60,000 nt of DNA, from positions 45,825,835 through 45,885,834 of the forward strand of contig CM055104.1 in the NCBI GenBank assembly GCA_029204225.1, in the 5' to 3' direction. Below the pieces are notes generated by a model. The model ran no database searches. It worked only from the letters and a program-made list of their open reading frames with translations, and was not told where the DNA came from. Position 1 is the stretch's first letter. Each line of letters begins with the position of its first letter. The position numbers and the translations under genes are program-made. Below are positions 46,673 to 57,598 of this stretch, one piece after another. Source of the DNA: Diphasiastrum complanatum (taxonomy: Eukaryota > Streptophyta > Lycopodiopsida > Lycopodiales > Lycopodiaceae).

Positions 46673-46990
46673 CTAAATTGAACTAATACCTTGCTCCTTC
46701 TTGACACCCCTATAATTCATCATTTGTCTCACCTCTGCTACGTCATGCCACCTGCCAGCTGCTGCATACATGTTAGATAAAACAGCATATGCTGCATCCT
46801 TCCACGGATCCAACTCAAAAAAGATTTTCTGCAACCCGTCTTCCTCGTTCCACATCTCCATGAACTCTGCAGGCTCCAAGCAGGGTCATCCACACCACAG
46901 CATCAGGTTCAAATGGCATTTTTCTGACCAAATCTTCTGCCTCGTCTAATTGACCGGCTCGTCCAAGGTCAAGCTTACTACATGAGAGGT
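46673..46990 (-). pseudogene. PPR E-domain pseudogene fragment
   Basis: The minus strand reads [20 protein letters not shown] and [18 protein letters not shown]. After a one-base shift in a T run near 46818 it reads [34 protein letters not shown]. This is the last PPR motif plus the E and E+ motifs of a PLS protein. It differs clearly from the intact PPR gene at 26661-29051. All upstream repeats are missing. Confidence 0.88.
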
Positions 46991-47029
46991 CAAAATCATT
47001 CAAAATGTCCTTTATGTATTTGGTTTTGC

Positions 47030-47930
47030 CCAAAAGCTACTATTGATTGGAGCTATCACCAAATCAACGTGAAGGTTGAATTCAATGAAATGATGTGTTT
47101 GGGGAAGGACAAGGAATGCAGTCGCAAGAAGTTAGCTAAGAGATTGCAAAAGGATAGCCTCTACATGTTGCACATAACCATTCATGATAAAAAAACAACG
47201 AGTTGTGGCATGAAAGGTATGGTCACTTGAGCTAACAAAACTATCAATGTTTAAAAAGCACAATGTGGTAGTAAGATTTCCAAGAATTAAGCCACACTCG
47301 AAGTATATGTAAAACTTGTGCTATGGGGAAACAAAAATTTAGAAGGAACAACTACCAAAGCCAAGGAAGCATTAGAGCTAGTACATTCAGATTTGTGAAC
47401 ATTCTATCAAAGGGCTGTATTTGATGACCTTTGTAGATGATTTCATATAGAATGTTTGGGTTTATTTTCTTACATGACAATCTGACTCTCTTAATTATTT
47501 CAAACAATTCAAAGTTCTGGTTTAGAATCAAATGTAAATACACTCACATCAAACAAGGGCAGCGAGCAGCATTAAGATTTTACCAATGGCAAAATAAGGC
47601 AAAATTTGGAAATGCAGGTCAAAGTGATTTCATTTTTGAGAAAATCAAAACAGTTCTACAAAGGAAATACAAAAAGCCTTTCATAAAAAGTCACATTATG
47701 TTTATAGCAGTCTGAAAGGTAAGGTGCAGGTCAAAATTCAACACTGGCGGTGAATATTCTTTTGGGAGAATCATTGACTTTTTAAATGCAATTCGCCACT
47801 CCATATGCACCTCAACAATATGGGTAGTTGATCAAAAATCTAGTAACAACCTAGAAGAGAAGAAATTAGAATTGGTACAAAAATTAATCTCTAACACAAT
47901 CAAGAAGGGAACAAAGAAAAGAAACAAACT
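47030..47930 (+). pseudogene. Ty1/copia integrase fragment, heavily decayed
   Basis: The plus strand holds pieces of the integrase in order: KRLQKDSLYMLHI, the Cys pair region with CKTCAMGKQKF (about 47310-47345), KAKEALELVHSD near 47360-47395 (first catalytic Asp), a FVDDF-like stretch, NYFKQFKVLV-like near 47490, and TPYAPQQYG near 47800. Nearly every block is in a new frame. Confidence 0.65.
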
Positions 47931-48152
47931 CAAAAATTGTTTCCCTCTCATCTAAATTGTAAATAAGGGTTCTTCTACCCGGCAAGAATGTAGCAAGCCT
48001 ATGATAGAATATGGTTATGTATGTCCAGAGAATGTAGCATGTTTAAAATTATGGACCATGGAAGTGTGCTTACCAAGGGCTTGGCATCTAAATGCTTCAG
48101 TGCCCTGGTCCATTCAAAGTACAGGATCACATTCAACTGAAGATATCTTGAA

Positions 48153-49547
48153 TCAGATCATTATGTCCCCTGTTTTGGTCAAACTTTCATGCTGCTCAAT
48201 TTCGGAAAGCTCGTCACTGGATCCGTGAGATTCCTCGTCTTCAACATGAGTATTTTGATGGCGCTTGTGAGCACGTCCTAATTTCATTAGCCTGACCAGG
48301 TGCTCGTTAATGAGCAGTAAAGGGCTCTTCTCTAAAACTTCCGAACCCTTATAAGCTTCTTTCAAAAAAACAACATGATGGTCACCGCTATGTGAGACAT
48401 AGAAAATTCCAGGATAACGTTCAAAAAGAGCTTCAGAGCAATTAGGAATGTTAAATTCATTTTTAAAAAAGCTTATTCGGCTTATAACAGATTTCTTGTC
48501 TATTGTTAAGCTCAATAACTCGTGAACAACTCCAACTGTTCGTTTTTCTGCCTCAGGAGAGGCAGGATCGAGACTAACCGCATCCTCGTAGGGAGAAGGA
48601 AAAGGAAGTGCTTGAAATCTGGCGATCCTTTCAAATTCTCTTCTTCCGGGAGTGCCGCCCTTGGGATGAAACATCTCAAATTCATAGTTTGGTGCATGGG
48701 AATCCCTACTCATATGAGAAAGCATCTGAAAATCCGTATTGTCTGGGGCAGTTTTACTTCCAACTAACTTTTCCCAAGCCGCTTTTTCTCTTGCCGTGAT
48801 AGCAAGCGCGGGATCCCAAGTCTTCAGCTCTAGACAAGGACCTATGCTCGTCTCTACGACATGAAAAAACTCGGGGTACTCATTGAGAAACTTTTTCCGA
48901 AACTCGTCCGGAAAACCAAACATGTACTTTAAATGGCAGAGTTTTTCTACCCGAAGCCTTCTATCAACTGACATCATCAGCAGCTTCCTCATTTTCTCAA
49001 CCAACAAAGGCTTATTTTCTTGTTTTGCAATCTTTTCGTCCCGCAAAAGCTGCTCGACATCCTCCGTTAGGTCAACCCAGGGTTCTTTTTCATGATCGAC
49101 CGTGTATCTAAATATTCCTGGATACTTTTTCACAAGGAATCTGAAACGCCGCATTCCCTTGGAACCTACGCACCTCCAAAAGTTTTTCAAGTCAAAGAGG
49201 GACATTATATGTTCTTCTTGCTGTTCTAAGAGATTTACCATCTCCATTAGCTCCTTCATCTTCTTCTCGGTTTGAAGCACAGAATCCAGATCCTTTTCCT
49301 TCACCCATACGTCTTTCTTTTTCTTGCTTGAAGCCATGGAAGCCCTAAAGATGTGCCATGATGCGATACGGACTAAAAGCTCATGGTAACGAAAAGCACA
49401 AGGAAAATCCTGAGATTGCACAAGCGTTGAGGCATGCACAGCGTCTGGCCACCGATGCGACTCCCAGCGGCAGTGGGACAGAAAACCTGATCGTAGAGAT
49501 GATCCACATCGCCGCGCTCCTTCCCAAATCATGAACAAAAGCATCAA
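48153..49547 (-). CDS. PORR-domain organelle RNA-splicing protein
   Basis: A 464-codon frame without introns. The first ~70 residues are rich in Arg, Ser and His with few acids, like an organelle-targeting peptide; a later Met at 49336 (MASSKKKKDVWV) is a possible start without it. The plant organelle RNA recognition (PORR) domain covers about residues 75-400. It starts VKEKDLDSVLQTEKKMKELM, then has the repeated layout FRFLVKKYPGIFRY, RRLRVEKLCHLKYMFGFPDE, FLNEYPEFFHVV and later ISFFKNEFNIPNCSEALFER YPGIFYVS. The C-terminus is acidic. PORR proteins such as maize WTF1 bind group II introns and promote their splicing in plastids or mitochondria. Which organelle and intron cannot be told. It appears intact. 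Confidence 0.92.
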   Translation of the reverse strand: MMLLFMIWEGARRCGSSLRSGFLSHCRWESHRWPDAVHASTLVQSQDFPCAFRYHELLVRIASWHIFRASMASSKKKKDVWVKEKDLDSVLQTEKKMKELMEMVNLLEQQEEHIMSLFDLKNFWRCVGSKGMRRFRFLVKKYPGIFRYTVDHEKEPWVDLTEDVEQLLRDEKIAKQENKPLLVEKMRKLLMMSVDRRLRVEKLCHLKYMFGFPDEFRKKFLNEYPEFFHVVETSIGPCLELKTWDPALAITAREKAAWEKLVGSKTAPDNTDFQMLSHMSRDSHAPNYEFEMFHPKGGTPGRREFERIARFQALPFPSPYEDAVSLDPASPEAEKRTVGVVHELLSLTIDKKSVISRISFFKNEFNIPNCSEALFERYPGIFYVSHSGDHHVVFLKEAYKGSEVLEKSPLLLINEHLVRLMKLGRAHKRHQNTHVEDEESHGSSDELSEIEQHESLTKTGDIMI

Positions 49548-49854
49548 ACATATAATAAATAGCTCAAAGCCTCACGATCCGATCATAGACGGTAGTAAAT
49601 GGTTGAATGCCAAAAAAAAAAACAAAGCTTTGTGAATGAAGCTAAACAAAACTGAGAATAGTAGAATGCTCTGATAGCCGTAAAAAAGAGTAAAATGCTA
49701 TTGGAAAGCCTTCAAACTGGTTGCTATGGGTGGAAAAAGCCCTTCAATCTGCACGGAAACAAACGTTTGCCTTAAATCTGGGCTGTTGGGTTTGCCTTAA
49801 ATCTGGGCTGTTGGCTCTCTGCTGTTGGGGCTGGATGAGTGTGAGGGAGATGCT
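49548..49854. other. No gene seen; 5' flank of the PORR gene
   Basis: Expected promoter region of the minus-strand PORR gene. A 23-bp direct repeat TTAAATCTGGGCTGTTGG occurs twice at about 49770-49815. Confidence 0.4.
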
Positions 49855-50282
49855 CTCTCTCTCTCACATCTCTCTATCTCTTTCACACAGCTCACATTTT
49901 CATAGGAGTGGAGGGAGGCGTCATTCTCTCTCTCTCTCACATCTCTCTCTCTCTCTCTCTTCTCTCACAGCTCACATTCTCTTACGAGTGGAGGGAGGCG
50001 TCATTCTCTCCTTCTCTCTCTCTCTTTCCTCACATTCTCTCAACTCACATTATTGCTATTTTTCTTTAAAACTTAAAAAAATCCTAAGCAATTTCTAAAA
50101 AACCCTAAACCTAAAATATCATTGCTCACATTCTGGCTATTTTTATGTCCCCAAACCTTAAAAAGCTTTAACCCTAAAAAACCCTAAAACCTAAAAATCC
50201 ATCGTGCTTGACCCTCTCTCTCTCCTGCTCTGTCGCTCTCTCTCTCTCTCTCTCTCTCTCACGCTCACCTACCATCTCCTTC

Positions 50283-50329
<47 letters not shown>

Positions 50330-50358
50330 CTGCTATCTCCTTCCTCCTCTCTCTCAAC
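49855..50358 (+). repeat. CT-rich tract with (CT)n, (CA)n and a duplicated unit
   Basis: Several (CT)n runs, a (CA)n run at 50307-50329, and two copies of GAGTGGAGGGAGGCGTCATT (about 49903 and 49986). The stretch 50100-50195 carries several CCCTAAA-like words. It continues to the right of the inserted gypsy element at 55586. Confidence 0.9.
50354..50358. repeat. Target-site duplication, left copy (TCAAC)
   Basis: TCAAC directly before the LTR start TGTTGCGCC; the same five bases follow the other LTR at 55586-55590. Confidence 0.9.
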
Positions 50359-51277
50359 TGTTGCGCCGGCGCCTCAAAGGGCGCTGAGACTTGAGCGGTT
50401 TCCCCAACACGCGCTTAAGTCTAACATTCATCCATCATGCACTTAAGTAAAAGCCAACTCAAAAACGTAACAAGCTTAACCATTCAGACTTAAGAAAACT
50501 GGAATCCCAACCAACCCGAAAGCCAACTCAGAATCCGTCCCCAAAAGGTAACCAAAAACAAAGACAAGCCACACATGAAACCCAAGGCATAGTGATCGCC
50601 AAACTGACCAATTGGCATAGCGACAAGCCCCATGTCGATGACAGGGACCCTTAGGTGCCAGCGACGCAAAAAGGTTGTAGTAAGGGTCCTTCCACTTGGA
50701 CCAGTCCCGGAGGCGAAACCGAAATGGTAATCATCTCCAAGGATCAACTTTATTGGATTTGGAAGAGGTTACATTCATACATAGACTGACCGGTCTCGGG
50801 GCCACCAACACGTGCTGGGCATTGTGCCTGGCTCGTGCTGGTAGAGGGAGCTGAGACCTGGCGATTGGATTCCTGGCGCTGGTTGAGCTGCCCAAGTTTC
50901 TGTCTGCCGGACTCCCCCTATAGTTCTGCTGTGATTCGGCGCACCCCCTCTGGTTTGAAACATAGTGCTTTTTGGTAAAGCACGCTTTTTAGGACTTAGT
51001 TTTTATTTTGCTGATTAAGCCTGGCAAGCCTAGCAGAATCAGTCTGACTCCCGGACATGGGTCCCAGGAGTCGTCCCGACGGATGAATCAACTTGCTTTC
51101 CTGACTAGGCCATGACTCGAGCTCCAGAGCTAGCTCATGACTTGTGACTACTTGACTGGCTCACCACAGGTCGGAGGCTCGGTCCTTGACGTTCAAACTT
51201 GCTTTGGGACCTTAGAGAGTGTCACCCCTTTGAGTCGTACAGGGCATGCTGGGTGCACCCGAGTCAGCTTTACAACA
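50359..51277 (-). repeat. 3' LTR of the non-autonomous gypsy element (919 bp)
   Basis: Begins TGTTGCGCCGGCGCC, ends TTTACAACA on the plus strand. On the minus strand it follows the purine tract AACGAGGGGAGGA. Confidence 0.95.
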
Positions 51278-51737
51278 TCCTCCCCTCGTTTGAGAAAGCT
51301 GATGTCCTCATCAGGGCCAAACTAGAACCTAAGACTCATGGCACGGGCTTAATTCACCAGCCAAACTTTAGTCACATATACAAGGGCACGGGCTTGATTC
51401 ACCGGCCAAAGGAAATCAACTGTAAAGAGAAGTAATGATATTGTGTTTTGCACCCAACACAGGAAAAGTGTGAATCTAGTTCACTTACGTGAAACCTGTG
51501 TAAAGCTGCTGCACTTAGACATTAGACTGAAGCTCACTCCTCGATGAGAAATGCGGCTTACTTTATTAACATGAAAGAAAAAAGTACTTACGGCTCCCTT
51601 AAGCCTCAGATATATCGTTTTCGTCGCACGTCTGGATGAGTCCCCTAGGACTCCAGGTTGAGCTCCTTGAGCTCTGCATCGGCATTTAGATTCACCTCTG
51701 ATGTAGAAGCTGCAGGCAATGTTGGCTCCATTTGACC

Positions 51738-52169
51738 TCACGTTAGTTGGTTTGTCACTATTGGATGTCCTTCGTTAAAGGAGTGAGCTTTCGCTTGGTC
51801 ACACAAGGTGAGCTCCTTGAGCTCTGCATCGGCACTTAAATTCACCTTTGATGTAGAGACTGTAGGCAATGTTGGCTCCATTTGTTCCCGTGTCAGCTGG
51901 TCTGTCACTGTTGATTGTCCTTCGTTAAAGAGGTGAATGAGATTGGGAGGAATGGTTGGCTCAGGTTCATTTGTGTCGTTCTTTTTTAGTTGGTCCCCTG
52001 GCACAGCTCTGACGACACAAGGTCTCCTGCCATTATATAATAACACAAGGTTAACTCCTTTTGCCAAGAAGGCCACCACATGTTCGTTAAACCAGCTTAA
52101 TCCCAAAATAGCGTCGAAGGCATCCATCTTCAAGATTGTGAACGTTAGTCGATTCTTCCAAGTTCCCAA
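51738..52169 (-). pseudogene. Protease end and duplicated C-terminal tail
   Basis: The minus strand reads FTILKMDAFDAILGLSWFNE, the D.ILG..W motif near the end of gypsy protease, then an unrelated tail. The tail contains a repeat: LFNEGQSTVTDQLT ... STSKVNLSADAELKEL, then SFNEGHPIVTNQLT, then after a TGA another STSEVNLNADAELKEL. The ~115-bp unit is duplicated at about 51660-51780 and 51780-51920. Where RT should follow there is only this tail. Confidence 0.75.
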
Positions 52170-52250
52170 GGAGATTGTAAGTTGGTTGCCAATCTACAAG
52201 TGTTCATTGTACCTTTCACGGTCTCCACACAAATAGGAGTCACATTTTCT

Positions 52251-53837
52251 TCACATTGGATGTCCAATTCCCCTGTCAGTTTCTCTGACAAAGTAGTTAT
52301 GTGACGCCCCCAAGTCTACCATGAAGTAAATGATCCTGCCTTGAATACAGTCTTTCAGGTACAATAACTTTGATCCTCTCGCAGGAGTCGCCATAAGATG
52401 TTCACGATACGCCTCAAGTGCCCCTATCTGTTGTAAGGCATTCAGGTCAAACTCCGTCAAATTCATTTCTGGGTCCTCTTTGTCATCCTGTTCACCATCT
52501 TCTTGATCAAATGCCTCTCTCTCCATCCTATCAAATCCTTCAATGGCAGCCATGATTTGCTTATTCAATGGTTTGGGGCATGACCTCCAAGAGTGACCTT
52601 GCTGATGACAGTTGAAGCAACGCATGGAACTGCCCACTGTTGGTGAGCTGTTGTTGTGACTAGCTGAAGGTCCAACATTGTTTCTTCTCTGGAACATGTT
52701 CCCTCCATTGTTGCCTTGGTTGCCAAACCCTATTTTTGTTGGGAATTCGTTCATGCTACTTGAGGCTTGGTTGCCATCTGAACCTGAGTCTCCCCTTGAA
52801 AAGAAGCTCGGACTCGGTCTGGATCCACTAAATACTCTTGTTGAGGCTGCGGGAGCAGCTGGTGCCAATGTGCTCTCACAATCACAAACCATTTCAGTCG
52901 CTCGAATAGTTGAATTGAAATCATGGGGCATGTAGCTATCTATTGCACGTCGGGTCCAAGATTGCATTCCAGACAATAGGTAATGAGTTTTGTCCTCCTC
53001 GGACATATCTTCAATAACCCATACACTCTGTCTGAATTTATTGAGATACTCTCGCAATGACCCTTTCTGTTTGAATCCCGATAATTCTGTCCTCAATCTC
53101 ATGTGTGAATCCTTCGGTATGAACTCCTCTCGTAACGCGGCTTTGAATGCGTCCCATGTCTGGAAATGCATTCCTGCCATCCGGTATCAGTTTGTAGTGT
53201 AGCCCTCAAAATATGCTAATGCCAAGTCCGTTCTTTCTTCCTCAGGAGTGTTCATCAGGCGGAAGTAATGGTCCATGTGAAATAACCAATCTTCCACAAC
53301 TCGAATATCACGCTCTCCTTTGAAAGTAGGTGGTGCTTTCACTTTGGCAGTCTTCCTTGGGCCTTCCGTGTTTCGCGCTCGTGGTTCTCTTGGTATCTGT
53401 GGAGGAGGCGCCACTGCATTCTTTCCAGTTGCTTCCATCTCTTCAAACCTGGCTTCGAGCTGTGTTAGCCCATCTCTCATTTCTCTAGCAAGGTTAAATT
53501 GAGTAAGGTTCATGGTTCGCAAGGATGTTTGCCATTCTTTCCTTTCTGTTTCTCTGTCCTTCTTCACCTTGCTAAGCATAGTCGTCATTACGCTTGATAA
53601 GTACTGCCGCATCTTCACTTCAAAGAGGTCCTGTTGCGCCTCTGGCAAGGGTTCGTCTCTTGGTGTAGGTTCAGAAGGGCCACCCATCTCTTCTTGGAGA
53701 GGCGCCACTGTGGAGTGCATACGCTCTTTCTTTCTCGACTTGGACCTGGTGCCATCTCGATGCATGCGAGAGTTGTATTCTCGAGCTAGCTCTTCTCCGT
53801 CCGTCAATGCTCGTAACTCTTCAAGGTGGTCCTTCAT
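52251..53837 (-). pseudogene. Ty3/gypsy gag with CCHC knuckle and start of protease
   Basis: The frame from ATG 53837 runs about 528 codons with a single stop. An N-terminal coiled, charged region is followed by KAPPTFKGERDIRVVEDWLF and HYFRLMNTPEEERTDLALAY. A TGA at 53187-53189 stands where the gag family has Trp. Then come WDAFKAALREEFIPKDSHMR, GSLREYLNKFRQSV, a Ser/Gly/Asn-rich stretch, the zinc knuckle CFNCHQQGHSWRSC near 52620, an acidic DQEDGEQDDKEDPE run, and protease FMVDLGASHNYF (usually VDSGA). Apart from the one stop and a shift at the end it is well preserved, which fits selection on gag or recent insertion. Confidence 0.92.
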
Positions 53838-54189
53838 TATAGTAAGAGGTGTACTTCCAACAGATTATCGCCTCAATCCTTTTTATATTTGAAACTCTCC
53901 CTTCTGTCGGTCGGGCCCCACAACTCTCTTTTCTTCTTTATTGAATCAGCTTCAATGAAAATATCCCCTCCTCAAACTTAGCACGCCCACATCACCTGAG
54001 AGCCAAGTAGGAACTAGGTCATTTGTGTCCAAGCAAGCACACAACAAACGGAACATACCAACCAAAGCAAACACAGAGGATCCCTCTCAAGTCACAAACC
54101 CCCTTGAGACCGGACGTAGGACCTTTGCCTAGCCGCGCCCACACAAATCTATCACAGAATTAGCCCACGGGGAAACATCCATCCAACCA

Positions 54190-54590
54190 TCCGTGCTTTC
54201 ACCATTAAGCAGCACATTGCCTCAGTCACGCCCCACCACTTTTTGGTCGATAGCCCTTATAGCTAAACGATCGGCAGCTATCCCGCACTGGCAGCTAACC
54301 ACCCGTGCTTTACACCCGAATTCGAGCAACATCTCTGTATCAATGGTTAACCCGTATAGTTCGAATATGTCGCCCCACACCCCACAAGGTACAGACCGTG
54401 CTTTCACCTACCTAGGCAGCACTTTGCCTCATTCGTCCTACGTGCAGACAGTGCCAGGCCCGAACCGCGAGAACTGACCGTGCTTACACCTCGAGGGCAA
54501 CACTTTGACTCATCAAGTCTCCCGTTCTGCCGACCACCCCGACCGTGGACGCACCCGTGCTTACACTGTGGGCAGCACCTTGCACAACGG
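54190..54590 (-). repeat. Five-copy repeat in the element's leader
   Basis: CCGTGCTTTCACC or CCGTGCTTACACC recurs near 54191, 54301, 54394, 54476 and 54553, most followed by GGCA(G/A)CAC.TTG. Spacing shrinks from about 110 to 77 bp. It lies between PBS and gag, where packaging signals are expected. Confidence 0.7.
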
Positions 54591-54654
54591 TTGTCCTGAC
54601 AAATCCCAAAACATGGCCATCCATGTGAGACTTGCGTAGCTGACCGGCTAGTCG

Positions 54655-54666
54655 GCTCTGATACCA
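54655..54666 (-). promoter_or_regulatory. Primer-binding site of the non-autonomous gypsy element
   Basis: GCTCTGATACCA is the reverse complement of TGGTATCAGAGC, 2 bp inside the 5' LTR. Confidence 0.95.
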
Positions 54667-54668
54667 CA

Positions 54669-55585
54669 TGTTGCGCCGGCGCCTCAAAGGGCGCTGGGAC
54701 TTGAGCGGTTTCCCCAACACGCGCTTAAGTCTAACATTCGTCCACCATGCACTTACGTAAAAGCCAACTCAGAAACGTAACAAGCTTAACCATTCAGACT
54801 TAAGAAAACTGGAATCCCAACCAACCCGAAAGCCAACTCAAAATCCGTCCTCAAAAGGTAACCAAAAGCAAAGACAAGCCACACATGAAACCCAAGGCAT
54901 AGTGGTCGCCAAACTGACCAATTGGCATAGCGGCAAGCCCCATGTCGATGACAGGGACCCTTAGGCGCCAGCGACGCAAAAAGGTTGTAGTAAGGGTCCT
55001 TCCACTTGGACCAGTCCCGGAGGCGAAACCTAAATGGTAATCATCCCCAAGGATCAACTTTATTGGATTTGGAAGAGGTTATATTCATACATAGACTGAC
55101 CGGTCTTGGGGCCACCAACACGTGCTGGGCATTGTGCCTGGCTCGTGCTGGTAGAGGGAGCTGAGACCTGGCGACTGGATTCCTGGCGCTGGTTGAGCTG
55201 CCCAAATTTCTGTCTGCCGGACTCCCCCTATAGTTCTGCTGTGATTTGGCGCACCCCCTCTGGTTTGAAACATAGTGCTTTTTGGTTAAGCGCGCTTTTT
55301 AGGACAGTTTTTATTTTGCTGATTAAGCCTGGCAAGCCTAGCAGAATCAGTCTGGCTCCCGGACATGGGTCCCGAGAGCTGTCCCGGTGGCCGAATCAAC
55401 TTGCTTTCCTGACTAGGCCATGACTTGAGCTCCAGAGCTAGCTCATGACTTGTGACTACTTGACTGGCTCACCACAGGTCGGAGGCTCAATCCTTGACGT
55501 TCTAACTTGCTCTGGGACCTTAGAGAGTGTCACCCCTTTGAGTCTTACAGGGCACGCTGGGTGCACTCGAGTCAGCTTTACAACA
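54669..55585 (-). repeat. 5' LTR of the non-autonomous gypsy element (917 bp)
   Basis: Same start TGTTGCGCCGGCGCC and end TTTACAACA as the copy at 50359-51277; near-identical throughout. Confidence 0.95.
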
Positions 55586-55990
<405 letters not shown>

Positions 55991-55999
55991 GAAGAACCA

Positions 56000-56297
56000 G
56001 TACTCCAGCTGCTTGACTTAGAATTTACTTTGCACAGGAACACAGATCATGCTACACAGTAACACAGACAGAAAAAATACTCTCCTCAGCAAGCTCACAT
56101 AGCAACTGTATTTCACAAAATGAAATTACACTGTACATATAGCTGTTCACTCAGGCAACCCGTGCATGACCCAGGTTGTCGTTGGTGGGACACATGTCCC
56201 GTCGACTTGCCTCGTGGCGAGGCCAACTGATCCTTATCCACTGATAGGACCCACAGTACAATAACACAGTGATTCTAACTTTAATTGTAACTCTCTC
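56000..56297 (-). repeat. Probable 3' LTR of a minus-strand copia element
   Basis: On the minus strand the purine tract TTTAAGGGAGAGAG (56307-56294) precedes a non-coding stretch that runs into the CT-rich tract. Neither end has a clear TG..CA, and there is no partner copy. Confidence 0.4.
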
Positions 56298-56399
56298 CCT
56301 TAAAGTAGAGTCACTTTTTATACCGTCATATACATAGCTTTAAAGTCAACAAACTTTAAATACAGAAAGTTTTGAACTAAACTTATCAAACTTTTCTCC

Positions 56400-57560
56400 A
56401 GTAAGTGGCTTAGTGAAAATATCAGCTAGTTGTTCTTCTGTGCTACATCATGCTACTTGTAAATCAGGCCATACTCTGATGTGCCTTTCACATAACGCAA
56501 AATGCGTTTAGCTGCTTTCCAATGCGTTTCCGTAGGTGCTGTCATAAACTGACTTACAATGCCAACAACATAGCATATATCTGGTCTAGTTGTGGTAAGG
56601 TAAATCAAGCTCCCTACTAACTGTCTATATAGCGTAGCATCAAATGACTGTGATTCATCAAGCTTGGAAAGCTTTTTACCTGGTTCAATAGGAGTGTTTA
56701 CTGATTTGCAATCCTGCAACCTAAACCTGTGCAGCAACTCTTTGACATACTTCACCTGTGTTAAACCCACTTCATGTTTTTTTTGCCACACTTCTACTCC
56801 AAGGCAATAATGCATTAGGCTGAGATCCGTCATCTCAAATTGTTCCATGAGGTCTTTCTTGATCATGTCTTTCATCTCTTGATTATTTCCTGTAATAATC
56901 AAGTCATCAACATAAAGAGCAATCAAAGCAACCATACCATCAAAGCATAAGACATATAGATTTGGATCAGAATGTGTTCTCACCATCCCTTTTGAACGAA
57001 AGTAGGTATCAATCCTGCTATACCACGTACGTGGTGCTTGTTTAAGACCATAAAGCGCTTTCTTCAAGCGACATACTTTATTTTCCTGTCCTTTCATTAC
57101 AAAGCCTTCAGGTTGATCCATAAACACTTCTTCTTCTAACTCACCATTTAGAAAAGTAGATTTCACATCCATCTGATGCAAAGGCCAACCAAAATGTGAA
57201 GCTAAAGCAATAAGTAGACGTAGAGTATTCCACTTACACACCGGCGCAAAGGTCTCCTCATAGTCAATGCCTTTATTTTGTGCGTACCCTTTGATTACCA
57301 ATCTTGCTTTGTGCTTTGCTATGCTTCCATCTGCATGGTACTTAGTTCTATATACCCATTTGCAACCAATGGGTTTCTTGCCAACTGGTGGTTCTACTAA
57401 GTCCCATGTGCTATGCTTAGCAATTGACTCCATCTCCTCTCCCATGGCCTTTATCCAAATGTCATCATCCTTCACTTCACCATAAGTCGAAGGTTCTTTG
57501 CTTCGAATAATGCTGGATAACAGAGCATAATTTGCTTCATACCTCTCAAGTAGTATTTTC
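56400..57560 (-). pseudogene. Ty1/copia reverse transcriptase, RNase H core deleted
   Basis: A 340-codon frame (57475-56453) covers almost all of RT: CKWVYRTKYHADGSIAKHKA, DYEETFAPVCKWNTLRLLIA, HQMDVKSTFLNGELEEEVFM, YGLKQAPRTWYSRIDTYF, the intact catalytic LYVDDLIITGN (about 56925), then HYCLGVEVWQ and TTTRPDICYVVGIVSQFM, LRYVKGTSEYGLIYK. At the stop (56453) it jumps straight to the RNase H tail (STEEQLADIFTKPLTGEKF, 56440-56385). The RNase H catalytic core, roughly 400 bp, is missing. The RT itself is the best preserved in the window. Confidence 0.93.
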
Positions 57561-57598
57561 TCTCTTGTTGATATTCGTAGCTCTCCTTGGTTAGATGG

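Larger units (their letters stand above)
50359..55585 (-). mobile_element. Complete non-autonomous Ty3/gypsy element (LTR-gag-protease-LTR)
   Basis: The 5.2-kb element has two LTRs (50359-51277 and 54669-55585) with termini TGTTG...CAACA, a primer-binding site at 54655-54666, a purine tract at 51278-51290 and a perfect 5-bp target-site duplication TCAAC (50354-50358 and 55586-55590). Between them lie gag and a protease remnant only; there is no RT, RNase H or integrase in the 3.4-kb interior. It must move with proteins from another element. LTRs differ by roughly 30 positions by eye, mostly transitions, so the insertion is fairly recent. The layout fits the TR-GAG type of plant non-autonomous retrotransposon. 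Confidence 0.92.

Noticed and set aside
46170-46676. 168-codon plus-strand frame
   Set aside because: No motif, overlaps small duplications and ends at the PPR pseudogene; looks like a chance frame.
50100-50195. CCCTAAA-like words resembling plant telomere repeats
   Set aside because: Only a few scattered, non-tandem copies; AAACCCTA is a common promoter word in plants, and there is no telomeric array.
50490-50963. Open frames inside the gypsy LTRs (also at 54851-55423)
   Set aside because: The frames occur in both LTR copies only because the LTRs are near-identical and G+C-rich; no known LTR-encoded protein matches.
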